Assembly: GCF_000152965.1 (NCBI RefSeq) | Contig: NZ_CH902583.1 | Coordinates: 2,981,694-3,045,693 of the forward strand | From: Roseobacter sp. MED193 | GTDB taxonomy: Bacteria; Pseudomonadota; Alphaproteobacteria; Rhodobacterales; Rhodobacteraceae | Direction of reading: 5' to 3' | DNA: 64,000 bases | Shown: positions 36,440 through 45,277 of the stretch, piece after piece | Layout of the letters: the number at the start of each line of letters is the position of its first letter | Position numbering within the stretch: position 1 is the first letter of the stretch | Program-made: the position numbers and the translations under genes | Notes under the pieces: model-generated | What the model saw: only the letters and a program-made list of their open reading frames with translations | Told to the model about the DNA's origin: nothing | Databases searched by the model: none

Positions 36440-38065
36440 ATGAATAAGATCTGGTCAGAATTGGTCAAACACCACAGGCGGACCTCGGCGACCACAATCG
36501 CCAATCTGTTCGAGATGGATCAAAACCGGTTCAATGCATTTTCTTGCGAAACTGACGGTCTGCTGTTGGATTTCTCAAAGACTTCCCTGGATGAAACCGG
36601 ACTAAACACACTGATAGAGCTAGCGCAGCAGGCGCAGTTGCCCGAGCGAATCCAAGAGATGTTTCGTGGGGATGCAATCAATGTGACAGAGGGGCGGGCT
36701 GTTCTGCACACAGCGCTGCGAGCACAGGGGGGCGCTGTTGTAATGGTTGATGGAGAAGATGTCATACCTGGCATCCGTCACACCCTGCAACAGATGGAGA
36801 GCTTCGCTGGGGCGTTGCGCAGCGGTGAACTCAAAACCGCTACGGGGGCGCGGTTTACGGATGTTGTGAATATCGGCATTGGTGGCTCAGACCTTGGTCC
36901 TGTGATGGCTACCCTGGCCCTTGCGCCTTATCACGACGGGCCGCGCTGCCATTATGTTTCTAATGTGGACGGCGCCGATATTACTGATTGTCTTGACGGG
37001 CTGGATCCGCAAACGACGCTGATTATCATAGCGTCGAAATCCTTCACCACTATCGAGACAATGACCAATGCCGAAACGGCGATCGCTTGGTTGCGTGCTG
37101 CACTCGGCGATCGGGCGAGCGAGCATTTGGCGGCTGTATCAACCGCTATGGATAGGACGGCCGAAATGGGGATCCCACCGGAGCGGGTCTTTGGATTTGC
37201 CGATTGGGTTGGGGGACGTTATTCACTTTGGGGCCCGGTTGGGCTTCCGATCCTGATCGCAGTTGGCCGCGAGAATTTTCGTGCCATGCTGAGTGGTGCG
37301 GCAGTCATGGATCAGCATTTCCAAAGCGCGGATCTGCGTCACAATCTACCAGTGTTGTTGGGGCTTATTGGCATTTGGCACAGTAATATCTGCGGCTATG
37401 CCACCCGTGCAATTTTGCCCTATGAGCAGCGGCTGGCCCGTCTGCCGGCCTATCTGCAGCAGCTAGATATGGAGAGCAACGGCAAGAGGGTCACGCTAGA
37501 GGGTGCTCCGGTTAGCCGGGCCTCTGGTCCGATTGTTTGGGGCGAGCCTGGTACAAATGGCCAGCATGCCTTTTACCAATTGCTGCATCAGGGTACCCAG
37601 GTGGTGCCAGCAGAGTTTCTCATCGCCGCAGAGGGGCACGAACCCAAGCTTTCGCATCAACACGATCTTCTAAAGGCTAACTGCTTGGCCCAGTCCGAGG
37701 CCCTGATGCGGGGGCGCTCAACAGAGCAGGCTCGGGCGCTGGCGCAGAGCCGGGGCATTGCCGAAGCGGATCTGGGCCGCATGGCAGCGCATCTGACATT
37801 CCCGGGCAATCGCCCATCGGTCACGTTGGCCTATCCACGCCTTACTCCTTTTGCCTTGGGGCAGATCATCGCGCTTTATGAGCACCGTGTGTTCACCGAG
37901 GGCGTGATTTGGGGCATCAACTCTTTTGATCAATGGGGCGTCGAGTTGGGAAAAGAGCTTGCCGTTGATATGCTGCCGCTTCTTCAGGGCGCCAAGGACG
38001 CAAGCAAGGATGGGTCCACGCTTGGGCTCGTCGCCAAATTGACAGGCTCCAAACCCGCAATCTGA
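36440..38065 (+). CDS. pgi: Glucose-6-phosphate isomerase
   Basis: A 541-residue phosphoglucose isomerase interconverting glucose-6-P and fructose-6-P. The signatures are NIGIGGSDLGPVMATLALAP, ASKSFTTIETMTNA, the PGI pattern GGRYSLWGPVGLPI, and the catalytic Glu/His region WGEPGTNGQHAFYQLLHQGT. ATG 36440 is chosen (AGGG upstream) over an in-frame start at 36383. It heads pgi-zwf-edd. In marine alphaproteobacteria that use the Entner-Doudoroff route, Pgi mainly recycles fructose-6-P back into the pathway. Confidence 0.96.
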   Translation: MNKIWSELVKHHRRTSATTIANLFEMDQNRFNAFSCETDGLLLDFSKTSLDETGLNTLIELAQQAQLPERIQEMFRGDAINVTEGRAVLHTALRAQGGAVVMVDGEDVIPGIRHTLQQMESFAGALRSGELKTATGARFTDVVNIGIGGSDLGPVMATLALAPYHDGPRCHYVSNVDGADITDCLDGLDPQTTLIIIASKSFTTIETMTNAETAIAWLRAALGDRASEHLAAVSTAMDRTAEMGIPPERVFGFADWVGGRYSLWGPVGLPILIAVGRENFRAMLSGAAVMDQHFQSADLRHNLPVLLGLIGIWHSNICGYATRAILPYEQRLARLPAYLQQLDMESNGKRVTLEGAPVSRASGPIVWGEPGTNGQHAFYQLLHQGTQVVPAEFLIAAEGHEPKLSHQHDLLKANCLAQSEALMRGRSTEQARALAQSRGIAEADLGRMAAHLTFPGNRPSVTLAYPRLTPFALGQIIALYEHRVFTEGVIWGINSFDQWGVELGKELAVDMLPLLQGAKDASKDGSTLGLVAKLTGSKPAI

Positions 38066-38108
38066 GCAGTGCCCGCAGGGGGCAATCAAAAATGGATCTG
38101 GTATCACA

Positions 38109-39569
38109 ATGGTTTCTCGCGTAATTCCCGTCGACCCCTTTGATTTAGTGCTCTTTGGCGCCACTGGTGATCTGGCGCGACGCAAGATTCTGCCGAGTTT
38201 GTTCCACCGGTTTCAGATCGCCCAGTTCTCCCCCCAAAGCCGCATAATCGGGACCTCGCGCAGCAAGCTAGATCAGGCTGGATTTCAGGAATTTGTCGGC
38301 GAGGCAATCCGTGAGTTTGGCCAGGAAGGGGAGACTGGAGAGGAGGATATCGCCGCATTTTTGCAACTGCTCGACTATGTGCCAGTGGATGCCAAGGGGG
38401 ATACCGGCTGGCAGGAGCTAGGGAGCCATCTTCGCGCGGAGGTGATCCGGGTGTTTTATCTCTCGGTTGGTCCCAGCCTATTTCCCGAAATTGCCAGTCG
38501 CCTCAGCTCCTGCGGTATCGCCACCCCCGAGAGCCGGATAGTCTTGGAGAAACCCTTTGGCCATGATCTGGCCTCTGCGCAGGCTCTGAATGCGGCGCTG
38601 AGCAATCACTTTGATGAAAGCCAGATCTACCGCATTGATCACTACCTTGGCAAAGAAACCGTGCAGAACCTCATGGCGCTGCGTTTCGCCAATTCCCTGT
38701 TTGAGCCGTTGTGGAATTCCACCCATATCGACCACGTCCAAATCACGGTCGCCGAAAGCATCGGCGTGTCTGGCCGTGGCGAATACTATGACCGCTCCGG
38801 CGCTATGCGGGATATGGTACAGAACCATCTTATGCAGTTGCTCTGCCTGACAGCGATGGAGCCGCCGTCGCGGTTCACCCCCAATGCGGTGCGTGATGAG
38901 AAGGTCAAGGTGATCGAAGCGCTGGAACCAGTGTTGTCGGGTGATCTGGCACGTGGGCAGTATCGCGCCAATCCTGCCAGCTCTACGCCCGACAGCTATT
39001 TGGATCACGCGGGGGATCCCAATAGCCGTACCGAGAGCTTTATTGCCATGAAGGTTCAGGTGGCCAACTGGCGCTGGGCCGGGACGCCGTTTTATCTGCG
39101 TACCGGTAAGTGTTTGCGTGCCCGAGAAAGCGAGATTGCGGTGTATTTCCGCGATCCGCCGCACAATATATTTGAAGGTGCAGATGGGGTGCATGGCAAT
39201 GTACTGGTGATCCGCCTGCAACCGGATGAAGGTATTATTCTGCGCACTACGATCAAGGACCCCGGTCCAGGAGGGATGCGTCTCACCGCTGCGAACCTGG
39301 ACATGACCTTCGCTGACTCACTGCCAGAAGCGGGGCGGCCTCAGGACGCTTACGAGCGGCTGATCATGGATGTCATTCGCGGCAATCAGACCCTCTTTAT
39401 GCGTGGCGACGAGGTCGAAGCGGCCTGGGCCTGGGCCGACCCGATCATTGAGGGGTGGAGCCAATCCGGCGCGGTTCCCCAACCCTATGATCGTGGGAGT
39501 TCCGGGCCAGAGGACTCTCTTTTGCTGATGCACCGAGATAATCGCCGTTGGCGCACGATTGGTGGCTGA
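38109..39569 (+). CDS. zwf: Glucose-6-phosphate 1-dehydrogenase
   Basis: A 486-residue enzyme oxidising glucose-6-P to 6-phosphogluconolactone with NADP. The Rossmann motif is VLFGATGDLARRKILPSL, the active-site signature is YRIDHYLGKETVQNLMALRF and the second substrate motif is VLEKPFGHDL. The length is normal. It lies 43 bp after pgi and 68 bp before edd. The lactonase gene (pgl) that often follows zwf is absent. Confidence 0.96.
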   Translation: MVSRVIPVDPFDLVLFGATGDLARRKILPSLFHRFQIAQFSPQSRIIGTSRSKLDQAGFQEFVGEAIREFGQEGETGEEDIAAFLQLLDYVPVDAKGDTGWQELGSHLRAEVIRVFYLSVGPSLFPEIASRLSSCGIATPESRIVLEKPFGHDLASAQALNAALSNHFDESQIYRIDHYLGKETVQNLMALRFANSLFEPLWNSTHIDHVQITVAESIGVSGRGEYYDRSGAMRDMVQNHLMQLLCLTAMEPPSRFTPNAVRDEKVKVIEALEPVLSGDLARGQYRANPASSTPDSYLDHAGDPNSRTESFIAMKVQVANWRWAGTPFYLRTGKCLRARESEIAVYFRDPPHNIFEGADGVHGNVLVIRLQPDEGIILRTTIKDPGPGGMRLTAANLDMTFADSLPEAGRPQDAYERLIMDVIRGNQTLFMRGDEVEAAWAWADPIIEGWSQSGAVPQPYDRGSSGPEDSLLLMHRDNRRWRTIGG

Positions 39570-39637
39570 TGTGATCCGCTGCCATCTCTTTTTCTGTTCA
39601 TTGCTTGCTCCTGTCAGACACCCGAAAGGCCTCCAAC

Positions 39638-41458
39638 ATGCGACTAAATAAAACTCTCGCCGAGGTAACCGACCGGATCATTGCGCGCAGCGCCAAAAGC
39701 CGCGGTGCGTATCTGGATCGGATGGCCGCTGCTGCGGGAAAGGGACCGGCCCGCGCCCATCTCAGCTGCTCTGGCCAGGCCCATGCCTATGCCGCTTCTG
39801 GCGCTGATCAAACGACGCTCGCCGAGGCCAAGGCTGGCCATCTGGGTATTGTTTCCGCCTACAATGATATGCTGTCGGCGCATCAGCCTTTTGAGACCTA
39901 TCCAGCCTTGATCCGTGACGCCCTGCGTGCGGTTGGCGGTACGGCCCAGGTGGCGGGCGGCGTGCCTGCCATGTGTGATGGCGTCACCCAGGGCGAGGCT
40001 GGCATGGAGCTGAGCCTGTTTTCCCGCGATACCATCGCCATGGCCACGGGCATCGCCCTCAGCCACAATGTCTTTGATGCAGCGGTCTATCTGGGGGTCT
40101 GTGACAAGATCGTACCGGGGCTGGTGATCGGAGCCCAGGCCTTTGGACATATTCCGGCGGTTTTTTTGCCCGCAGGCCCCATGATCAGCGGGCTGGCCAA
40201 TGACGAGAAAGCGCAGATCCGCCAGAAATTTGCAGCCGGTGAGATTGGACGCGATGAGCTACTGAAAGCAGAGATGGCGGCCTATCATGGTCCAGGCACC
40301 TGCACCTTTTACGGCACTGCCAATACCAATCAGATGTTGATGGAATTCATGGGACTTCACTTGCCAGGCTCCAGTTTTGTCAACCCCGGCACCGCGCTGC
40401 GCGAGGCGTTGACGGTTGAGGGGGCAAAGCAGGCATTGGCGCTTTCTGCGCTAGGCAATGAGTATACGCCTGTTTGCCAAGTTCTTGATGAGAAAGCCTA
40501 TGCCAATGGGATGGTCGGGCTGATGGCTACAGGGGGGTCCACCAATCTCTTGATCCATCTCATCGCCATGGCGCGGGCCGGGGGGATCGTTCTGGATTGG
40601 CAGGATTTTGCAGATCTGTCGGAAGTGGTGCCGCTCTTGGCGCGGGTCTATCCAAATGGATTGGCAGATGTGAACCATTTCCACGCGGCCGGAGGATTGG
40701 GCTTTATGATTGGGGAGCTGCTTGAGGCGGGCTTTCTGCATAGAGACACCAAAACAGTGGCCGGTGTCGGGCTGGAAAACTACGTCAAAGAACCGTTTTT
40801 GTCGGAGGAGGGGTTGACGTTCCGCCCCGGCCCAAAGGAGAGCCTAAACGAGTCGATTGTACGCCCAGCTGCAACACCTTTTCAGGCAACCGGGGGGCTC
40901 AAGCGCCTGACAGGCTCCTTGGGGACAGCTGTGATTAAGGTCTCTGCCGTGGATGAGAAGCATCACATGATTGATGCGCCTGCGCGGGTGTTCCATGATC
41001 AGGAGGACGCCAAGGCGGCCTTTAAGGCCGGGGAATTCACCGGCGATACGATTGTTGTTGTGCGGTTCCAGGGCCCCAAGGCCAACGGCATGCCGGAGCT
41101 TCACAGTTTGACCCCAATGCTGGCAATTCTGCAGGGGCAGGGCCACCAGGTGGCGCTCGTCACCGATGGGCGCATGTCCGGGGCGTCGGGCAAGGTTCCC
41201 GCAGCTATACACGTAGTCCCCGAGGCGTTGGATGGCGGGCCCATTGCCAAGGTGCGCGATGGTGATGTGATCCGGTTGGACGCCACAAGCGGGGCGCTGG
41301 AGATCCTGACAGAAGGGGTGCTGGAGCGCCCCTGCGCCAGCGCTGACCTCAGCGCCTATCAGCATGGCACCGGGCGCGAGATGTTTGGTATGTTCCGCCA
41401 TACGGTGACCTCAGCGGATGCCGGTGCCACCGTGTTTGATCTGCCAACCACGGACTAG
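39638..41458 (+). CDS. edd: 6-phosphogluconate dehydratase
   Basis: A 606-residue IlvD/Edd-family Fe-S dehydratase making 2-keto-3-deoxy-6-phosphogluconate. Cluster and substrate motifs include [40 protein letters not shown] and [23 protein letters not shown] 39638 has AAAGG upstream; the in-frame 39605 start is less likely. It completes the first half of the Entner-Doudoroff path with zwf. The aldolase eda is not in the window. Confidence 0.96.
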   Translation: MRLNKTLAEVTDRIIARSAKSRGAYLDRMAAAAGKGPARAHLSCSGQAHAYAASGADQTTLAEAKAGHLGIVSAYNDMLSAHQPFETYPALIRDALRAVGGTAQVAGGVPAMCDGVTQGEAGMELSLFSRDTIAMATGIALSHNVFDAAVYLGVCDKIVPGLVIGAQAFGHIPAVFLPAGPMISGLANDEKAQIRQKFAAGEIGRDELLKAEMAAYHGPGTCTFYGTANTNQMLMEFMGLHLPGSSFVNPGTALREALTVEGAKQALALSALGNEYTPVCQVLDEKAYANGMVGLMATGGSTNLLIHLIAMARAGGIVLDWQDFADLSEVVPLLARVYPNGLADVNHFHAAGGLGFMIGELLEAGFLHRDTKTVAGVGLENYVKEPFLSEEGLTFRPGPKESLNESIVRPAATPFQATGGLKRLTGSLGTAVIKVSAVDEKHHMIDAPARVFHDQEDAKAAFKAGEFTGDTIVVVRFQGPKANGMPELHSLTPMLAILQGQGHQVALVTDGRMSGASGKVPAAIHVVPEALDGGPIAKVRDGDVIRLDATSGALEILTEGVLERPCASADLSAYQHGTGREMFGMFRHTVTSADAGATVFDLPTTD

Positions 41459-41584
41459 CCTCCCAAGGCGACGGTGGGGCCCTTTCTGCCGCGTATCTTT
41501 TGCCCAAACCCGCTTTGCAGTTTTGACGCAGGGGCAAGAGGTTTGCCCTCTGTGTCAGGCTTGACTTCGGCTGGACATATGGCG

Positions 41585-41613
41585 CATTGAACCAATGCTG
41601 AATTGGTTCAATG
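41585..41613. promoter_or_regulatory. Double palindromic operator before the gamma-glutamyltransferase operon
   Basis: Perfect 12-bp arms CATTGAACCAAT/ATTGGTTCAATG surround a 5-nt centre. Each arm contains its own 11-bp palindrome, ATTG-AAC-CAAT and ATTG-GTT-CAAT. The site ends 7 bases before the GGAGG ribosome site of the gene at 41631. It has the form of paired half-sites for a GntR/FCD dimer, and such a regulator ends this operon. Confidence 0.65.
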
Positions 41614-41630
41614 TGCCGTAGGAGGCAAAG

Positions 41631-43421
41631 ATGCAGGGATTTACCACAAGGCCAGAAATTCGCGGAACGTTTGGGGTGGCAACTTCGACCCATTGGATCG
41701 CATCTTCCGTGGGCTTTGGCATTCTGGAGCACGGCGGCAATGCCTTTGACGCGGCAGTGGCTGCGGGGCTGGTTCTGCAGGTGGTCGAGCCCCATCTGAA
41801 TGGCCCTGCCGGTGACTTGCCGGCCATTTTTCATGTCGCCAACGCGAATAAGACCGAGGTTCTGGCGGCTCAGGGACCAGCCCCGGCGGCGGCGACCATC
41901 GAACACTACCGGGCGCAGGGGTTGGAACTCATCCCAGGGTCTGGATTGTTGGCGACGGTTATTCCCGGCGCCTTTGATGGCTGGATGCTCCTGCTGCGTG
42001 ATCATGGGAGCCTCTCGCTGGCGCAGGTGATGGAGCCGGCCATTTCTTACGCGCGCGACGGGCATCCTGTGTTGCCACGGGTTGCCCATACAATCGCGGG
42101 GCTTGCCGATTACTTTGCCAATGAATGGCCCTCATCGGCGGCGACCTGGTGCCCCGGTGGGGAAGCGCCTGTACCGAATAGCCTTTTCAAGAACCCCGAT
42201 CTTGCTCAGACTTACCAGCGGCTGGTGGATCTGGGGGAGGAAAGCGCAGAGGACCGCGAGGGACAGATTGAGGCAGCCCGTAGGGCCTGGGCTGAAGGTT
42301 TTGTTGCTGAGACGATCACGGAGTACCTGAAAACGGCGCGGGTGCACGACGTGTCTAAGCAAAAGAACAGCGCGGTGCTGACATCTGCGGATCTGGCTCA
42401 GTGGCGTGCGGGCTATGAAGAGACGCTGAGATATGAGTATCACGGCTGGACTGTGCATAAGACCCAGGCCTGGTCGCAGGGGCCGGTTCTGTTGCAAAGC
42501 CTTGCAATCCTGAAGCATTTTGACCTCGCTGCGATGGATCCACTGGGCGCAGAGTTTACCCATACGGTGATAGAGGCGATGAAGCTCTCCTATGCCGACC
42601 GTGAGGCCTATTACGGGGATCCCGATCACAGTGCAGTACCGATGGATGTGCTCTTGTCGGAGGGCTATAATGGCGCGCGCGCGGCGCTGATCACCGATCA
42701 GGCCTCGCTGCAGCAGCGCCCTGGCCATGTGCCAGGGTTTGAGCATCTGGCCGATGCCTATATTGCCCGGTCGGCGCAGGATTTTGGGGTCAAAGAGGCC
42801 GCGCCACAAGAGCCGACAATGGCGCATCTGACGGAAAAGCGTGGCGATACCGTGCAGTTGGATGTTATCGATCGCTGGGGCAACATGGTCTCTGCGACAC
42901 CATCAGGCGGCTGGCTGCAATCCAGTCCCGTGGTGCCTGGACTGGGCTTTCCATTGAACAGCCGCGCCCAGATGTTTTGGTTGCAGGAAGGACTGCCGAC
43001 CTCCTTGGCGCCGGGACGGCGCCCGCGCACAACCCTGACGCCAAGCCTGGCGGAGAAGGATGGTACACGCCTGGTTTTTGGCACTCCCGGCGGTGATCAA
43101 CAGGATCAATGGCAGTTGATCTGGTTCCTGCGATTTGTGCATCACGGGTTCGACCTGCAGGCAGGTATGGACGCGCCTTTGTTCCATTCAATGCATTTCC
43201 AGGGCAGTTTCTATCCGCGCGCAGCCCTACCGGGCGAAATGATGATTGAGGCCGTTTACGGTGAGGCCGTGATCGCCGATTTGCGCCAGCGGGGACATAT
43301 CGTAACGGTTGCCGAGGATTGGAGCGTCGGGCGTTTGACTGCAGCACTGCGTCATGCAGATGGCAGTCTGCAGGCCGCGGCGACGCCACGATTGATGCAG
43401 GCCTATGCGGTTGGCCGCTAG
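41631..43421 (+). CDS. Gamma-glutamyltransferase family protein (Ntn hydrolase)
   Basis: A 596-residue Ntn-type proenzyme-like protein. The N-terminal part reads GVATSTHWIASSVGFGILEHGGNAFDAAVA. The likely autoprocessing and nucleophile Thr sits in KRGDTVQLDVIDRWGNMVSA, followed by TPSGGWLQSSP. The substrate-binding segment GLGFPLNSRAQMFW and PGRRPRTTLTPSL are present. No signal peptide is evident, unlike classical periplasmic GGT, so this belongs to the cytoplasmic branch that acts on glutathione or gamma-glutamyl and related amides. GGAGG lies 5 nt before the ATG. It is first in an operon with a TauE/SafE permease and a GntR regulator. Confidence 0.9.
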   Translation: MQGFTTRPEIRGTFGVATSTHWIASSVGFGILEHGGNAFDAAVAAGLVLQVVEPHLNGPAGDLPAIFHVANANKTEVLAAQGPAPAAATIEHYRAQGLELIPGSGLLATVIPGAFDGWMLLLRDHGSLSLAQVMEPAISYARDGHPVLPRVAHTIAGLADYFANEWPSSAATWCPGGEAPVPNSLFKNPDLAQTYQRLVDLGEESAEDREGQIEAARRAWAEGFVAETITEYLKTARVHDVSKQKNSAVLTSADLAQWRAGYEETLRYEYHGWTVHKTQAWSQGPVLLQSLAILKHFDLAAMDPLGAEFTHTVIEAMKLSYADREAYYGDPDHSAVPMDVLLSEGYNGARAALITDQASLQQRPGHVPGFEHLADAYIARSAQDFGVKEAAPQEPTMAHLTEKRGDTVQLDVIDRWGNMVSATPSGGWLQSSPVVPGLGFPLNSRAQMFWLQEGLPTSLAPGRRPRTTLTPSLAEKDGTRLVFGTPGGDQQDQWQLIWFLRFVHHGFDLQAGMDAPLFHSMHFQGSFYPRAALPGEMMIEAVYGEAVIADLRQRGHIVTVAEDWSVGRLTAALRHADGSLQAAATPRLMQAYAVGR

Positions 43422-43477
43422 GGGTATGTCACGCAATGCGTGCAAGCGGAAGATGAGAAAGTACGGGGAACAGAAGC

Positions 43478-44302
43478 ATGTATGAAACCGAGACCCTTTT
43501 GACACTGGCGGCCGTCGCCGCCGGCTCGGGCATTGTTGGGGGGATATTGGCCGGTTTGTTGGGTGTTGGCGGTGGCATTGTCATCGTGCCTGCGCTCTAT
43601 CTGGCGCTGACCCTCACCGGGATGGACAGTGCGCTCACGATGCAGGTGGCCGTTGGCACGTCACTGGCCACAATTGTGTTTACTTCGTTGTCCTCAAGCT
43701 ATGGGCATTACCGAAAGGGTGCCATTGACATGGGGCTGCTCAAGCTCTGGTCCCCTTCGATCCTGATTGGCGTTGTGATTGGCAGCGTTCTGGGCGGGCT
43801 TGTTTCTGGCAAGGTGCTCATTGCGGTTTTTGCAACCGTCGCGGCTATCGTCGCCCTGGATATGATCCTGCGCAAGGGCGGAGGCGATTCCGCACCGCGC
43901 AGCTTTGCCAAACCTGTCTGGGCAGCCCTGGGCGTAGTGGCAGGGGCGATTTCGGCAATGATGGGCATCGGGGGCGGGACTGTATGCGTGCCGCTTTTGA
44001 ACTTCTTGGGGTATGATATTCGCAAGGCTGTCGGCACCTCCGCCGCGATTGGCTTTGTGATTGGCCTGCCTGGGGCACTGATTTACATGGGCACCGGCTT
44101 TGGTGCCGATGGTTTGCCGCCGTTTTCCTTTGGGTATGTGAACCTTTTCCTGGCGGCGGTGATCATTCCCTTGAGTACTAGTTTTGCGCGGGTTGGAGTG
44201 AAACTGGCGCATAGCATCCCACGGCGAGCGCTGCGGCTGGCCTTTGGTCTCTTCTTGATGTTCACCTCCCTGCACATGTTCAAAGATCTTTTGGGGCTGT
44301 GA
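43478..44302 (+). CDS. TauE/SafE-family sulfite/organosulfonate exporter
   Basis: A 274-residue membrane protein with about eight helices in two repeats. The repeat motifs are GGILAGLLGVGGGIVIVPAL and AGAISAMMGIGGGTVCVPLL. The family exports sulfite, sulfoacetate or related anions. Lying between a gamma-glutamyltransferase and a GntR regulator, it could export a sulfur-containing product of glutathione or taurine-type metabolism; this is inference from context. Confidence 0.92.
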   Translation: MYETETLLTLAAVAAGSGIVGGILAGLLGVGGGIVIVPALYLALTLTGMDSALTMQVAVGTSLATIVFTSLSSSYGHYRKGAIDMGLLKLWSPSILIGVVIGSVLGGLVSGKVLIAVFATVAAIVALDMILRKGGGDSAPRSFAKPVWAALGVVAGAISAMMGIGGGTVCVPLLNFLGYDIRKAVGTSAAIGFVIGLPGALIYMGTGFGADGLPPFSFGYVNLFLAAVIIPLSTSFARVGVKLAHSIPRRALRLAFGLFLMFTSLHMFKDLLGL

Positions 44303-45028
44303 GTGCAGATGGCCGATCCTAACCTCTCTGCCAGCGGGGAAGAACGTTCCGCTATTCAGCCGCAGGATCAGCTCACCGCGCGGCTGCGAGACCTCATTGC
44401 GAAGGGTGCGGTGCTGCGCGGCGATCGATTGCTGCCGGAGCGAGAGATGGCGCAACATTTGGGGGTCAGTCGCGCCCGGTTGCGTCAGGCCTTGGATCAG
44501 CTTGAGCGTGAAGGGGTGTTGTTTCGGCGCCGTGGTCAAGGCACCTTTGTACAGCCTCCCCCGGCAACAGATGCAACCCGGCTCAAAAGCCTGGCGCGGC
44601 GGGTCAGCGCCCAACAGGTCATGGAGGTGCGTTTGCAGATCGAACCGGCCCTTGCCGGCCTTGCGGCCCTGCGGGCCGATGCCCCCGCGCGAAAGGTCCT
44701 TGCCCAGGCAACCCAGGCTACGCTGGAAGCAGTTGACCAGCAGTCCTATGATGCTGCTGACGATGTCTTTCATTACAAAATTGCAGAGATGGCACAGAAC
44801 CCGCTGTTTCTGACTGTTTATGAGGCTATCCGATCGGTGCGCGCTCAGGCCAGTTGGGCTCGTACGCGGGCGGCGACCTACTCACCTGAGGTGACTGCGG
44901 TCTTGGGGCAGCAACACCAGGCTTTAGCAGAGGCCATTCTGAGAGGCGATAGCCCTGCGGCTTCGCAGGCAATGGAGGACCATCTACGCTGTGTCGCTGA
45001 CACGCTGCTCCAAAACCAAGGCCAATAG
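44303..45028 (+). CDS. GntR-family (FCD/FadR-type) regulator
   Basis: A 241-residue regulator. The N-terminal winged helix carries GDRLLPEREMAQHLGVSRAR and LRQALDQLEREGVLFRRRGQ, followed by an all-helical FCD ligand domain with metal-type residues (ADDVFHYKIAEMAQNP, LGQQHQALAEAILRGD). GTG 44303 abuts the TauE stop; ATG 44309 is equally possible. It is the last gene of the ggt-tauE operon and the likely binder of the double palindrome at 41585-41613. Confidence 0.92.
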   Translation: MQMADPNLSASGEERSAIQPQDQLTARLRDLIAKGAVLRGDRLLPEREMAQHLGVSRARLRQALDQLEREGVLFRRRGQGTFVQPPPATDATRLKSLARRVSAQQVMEVRLQIEPALAGLAALRADAPARKVLAQATQATLEAVDQQSYDAADDVFHYKIAEMAQNPLFLTVYEAIRSVRAQASWARTRAATYSPEVTAVLGQQHQALAEAILRGDSPAASQAMEDHLRCVADTLLQNQGQ

Positions 45029-45277
45029 AGCTTTACAGAACTCCGGCGCATGGCGCTATTCTTCGATGCTCCCCCTATTCTCCTGTAATTGAGATGTACC
45101 GAAGAAGTGCAAAACTGGCTGATTGGCTACCATATTTAATTCGGAGCAATAAATTAAATGGGAAAATATTGTGCAATTTTGGGGTGATGGGCATTTTTAT
45201 ATTTTCATGCGAATTGGTTTTTGAAATTTTAAGGAACAACTTCTAGGTTTTGATTGTGCAACCAGTGGAGTATTTAG

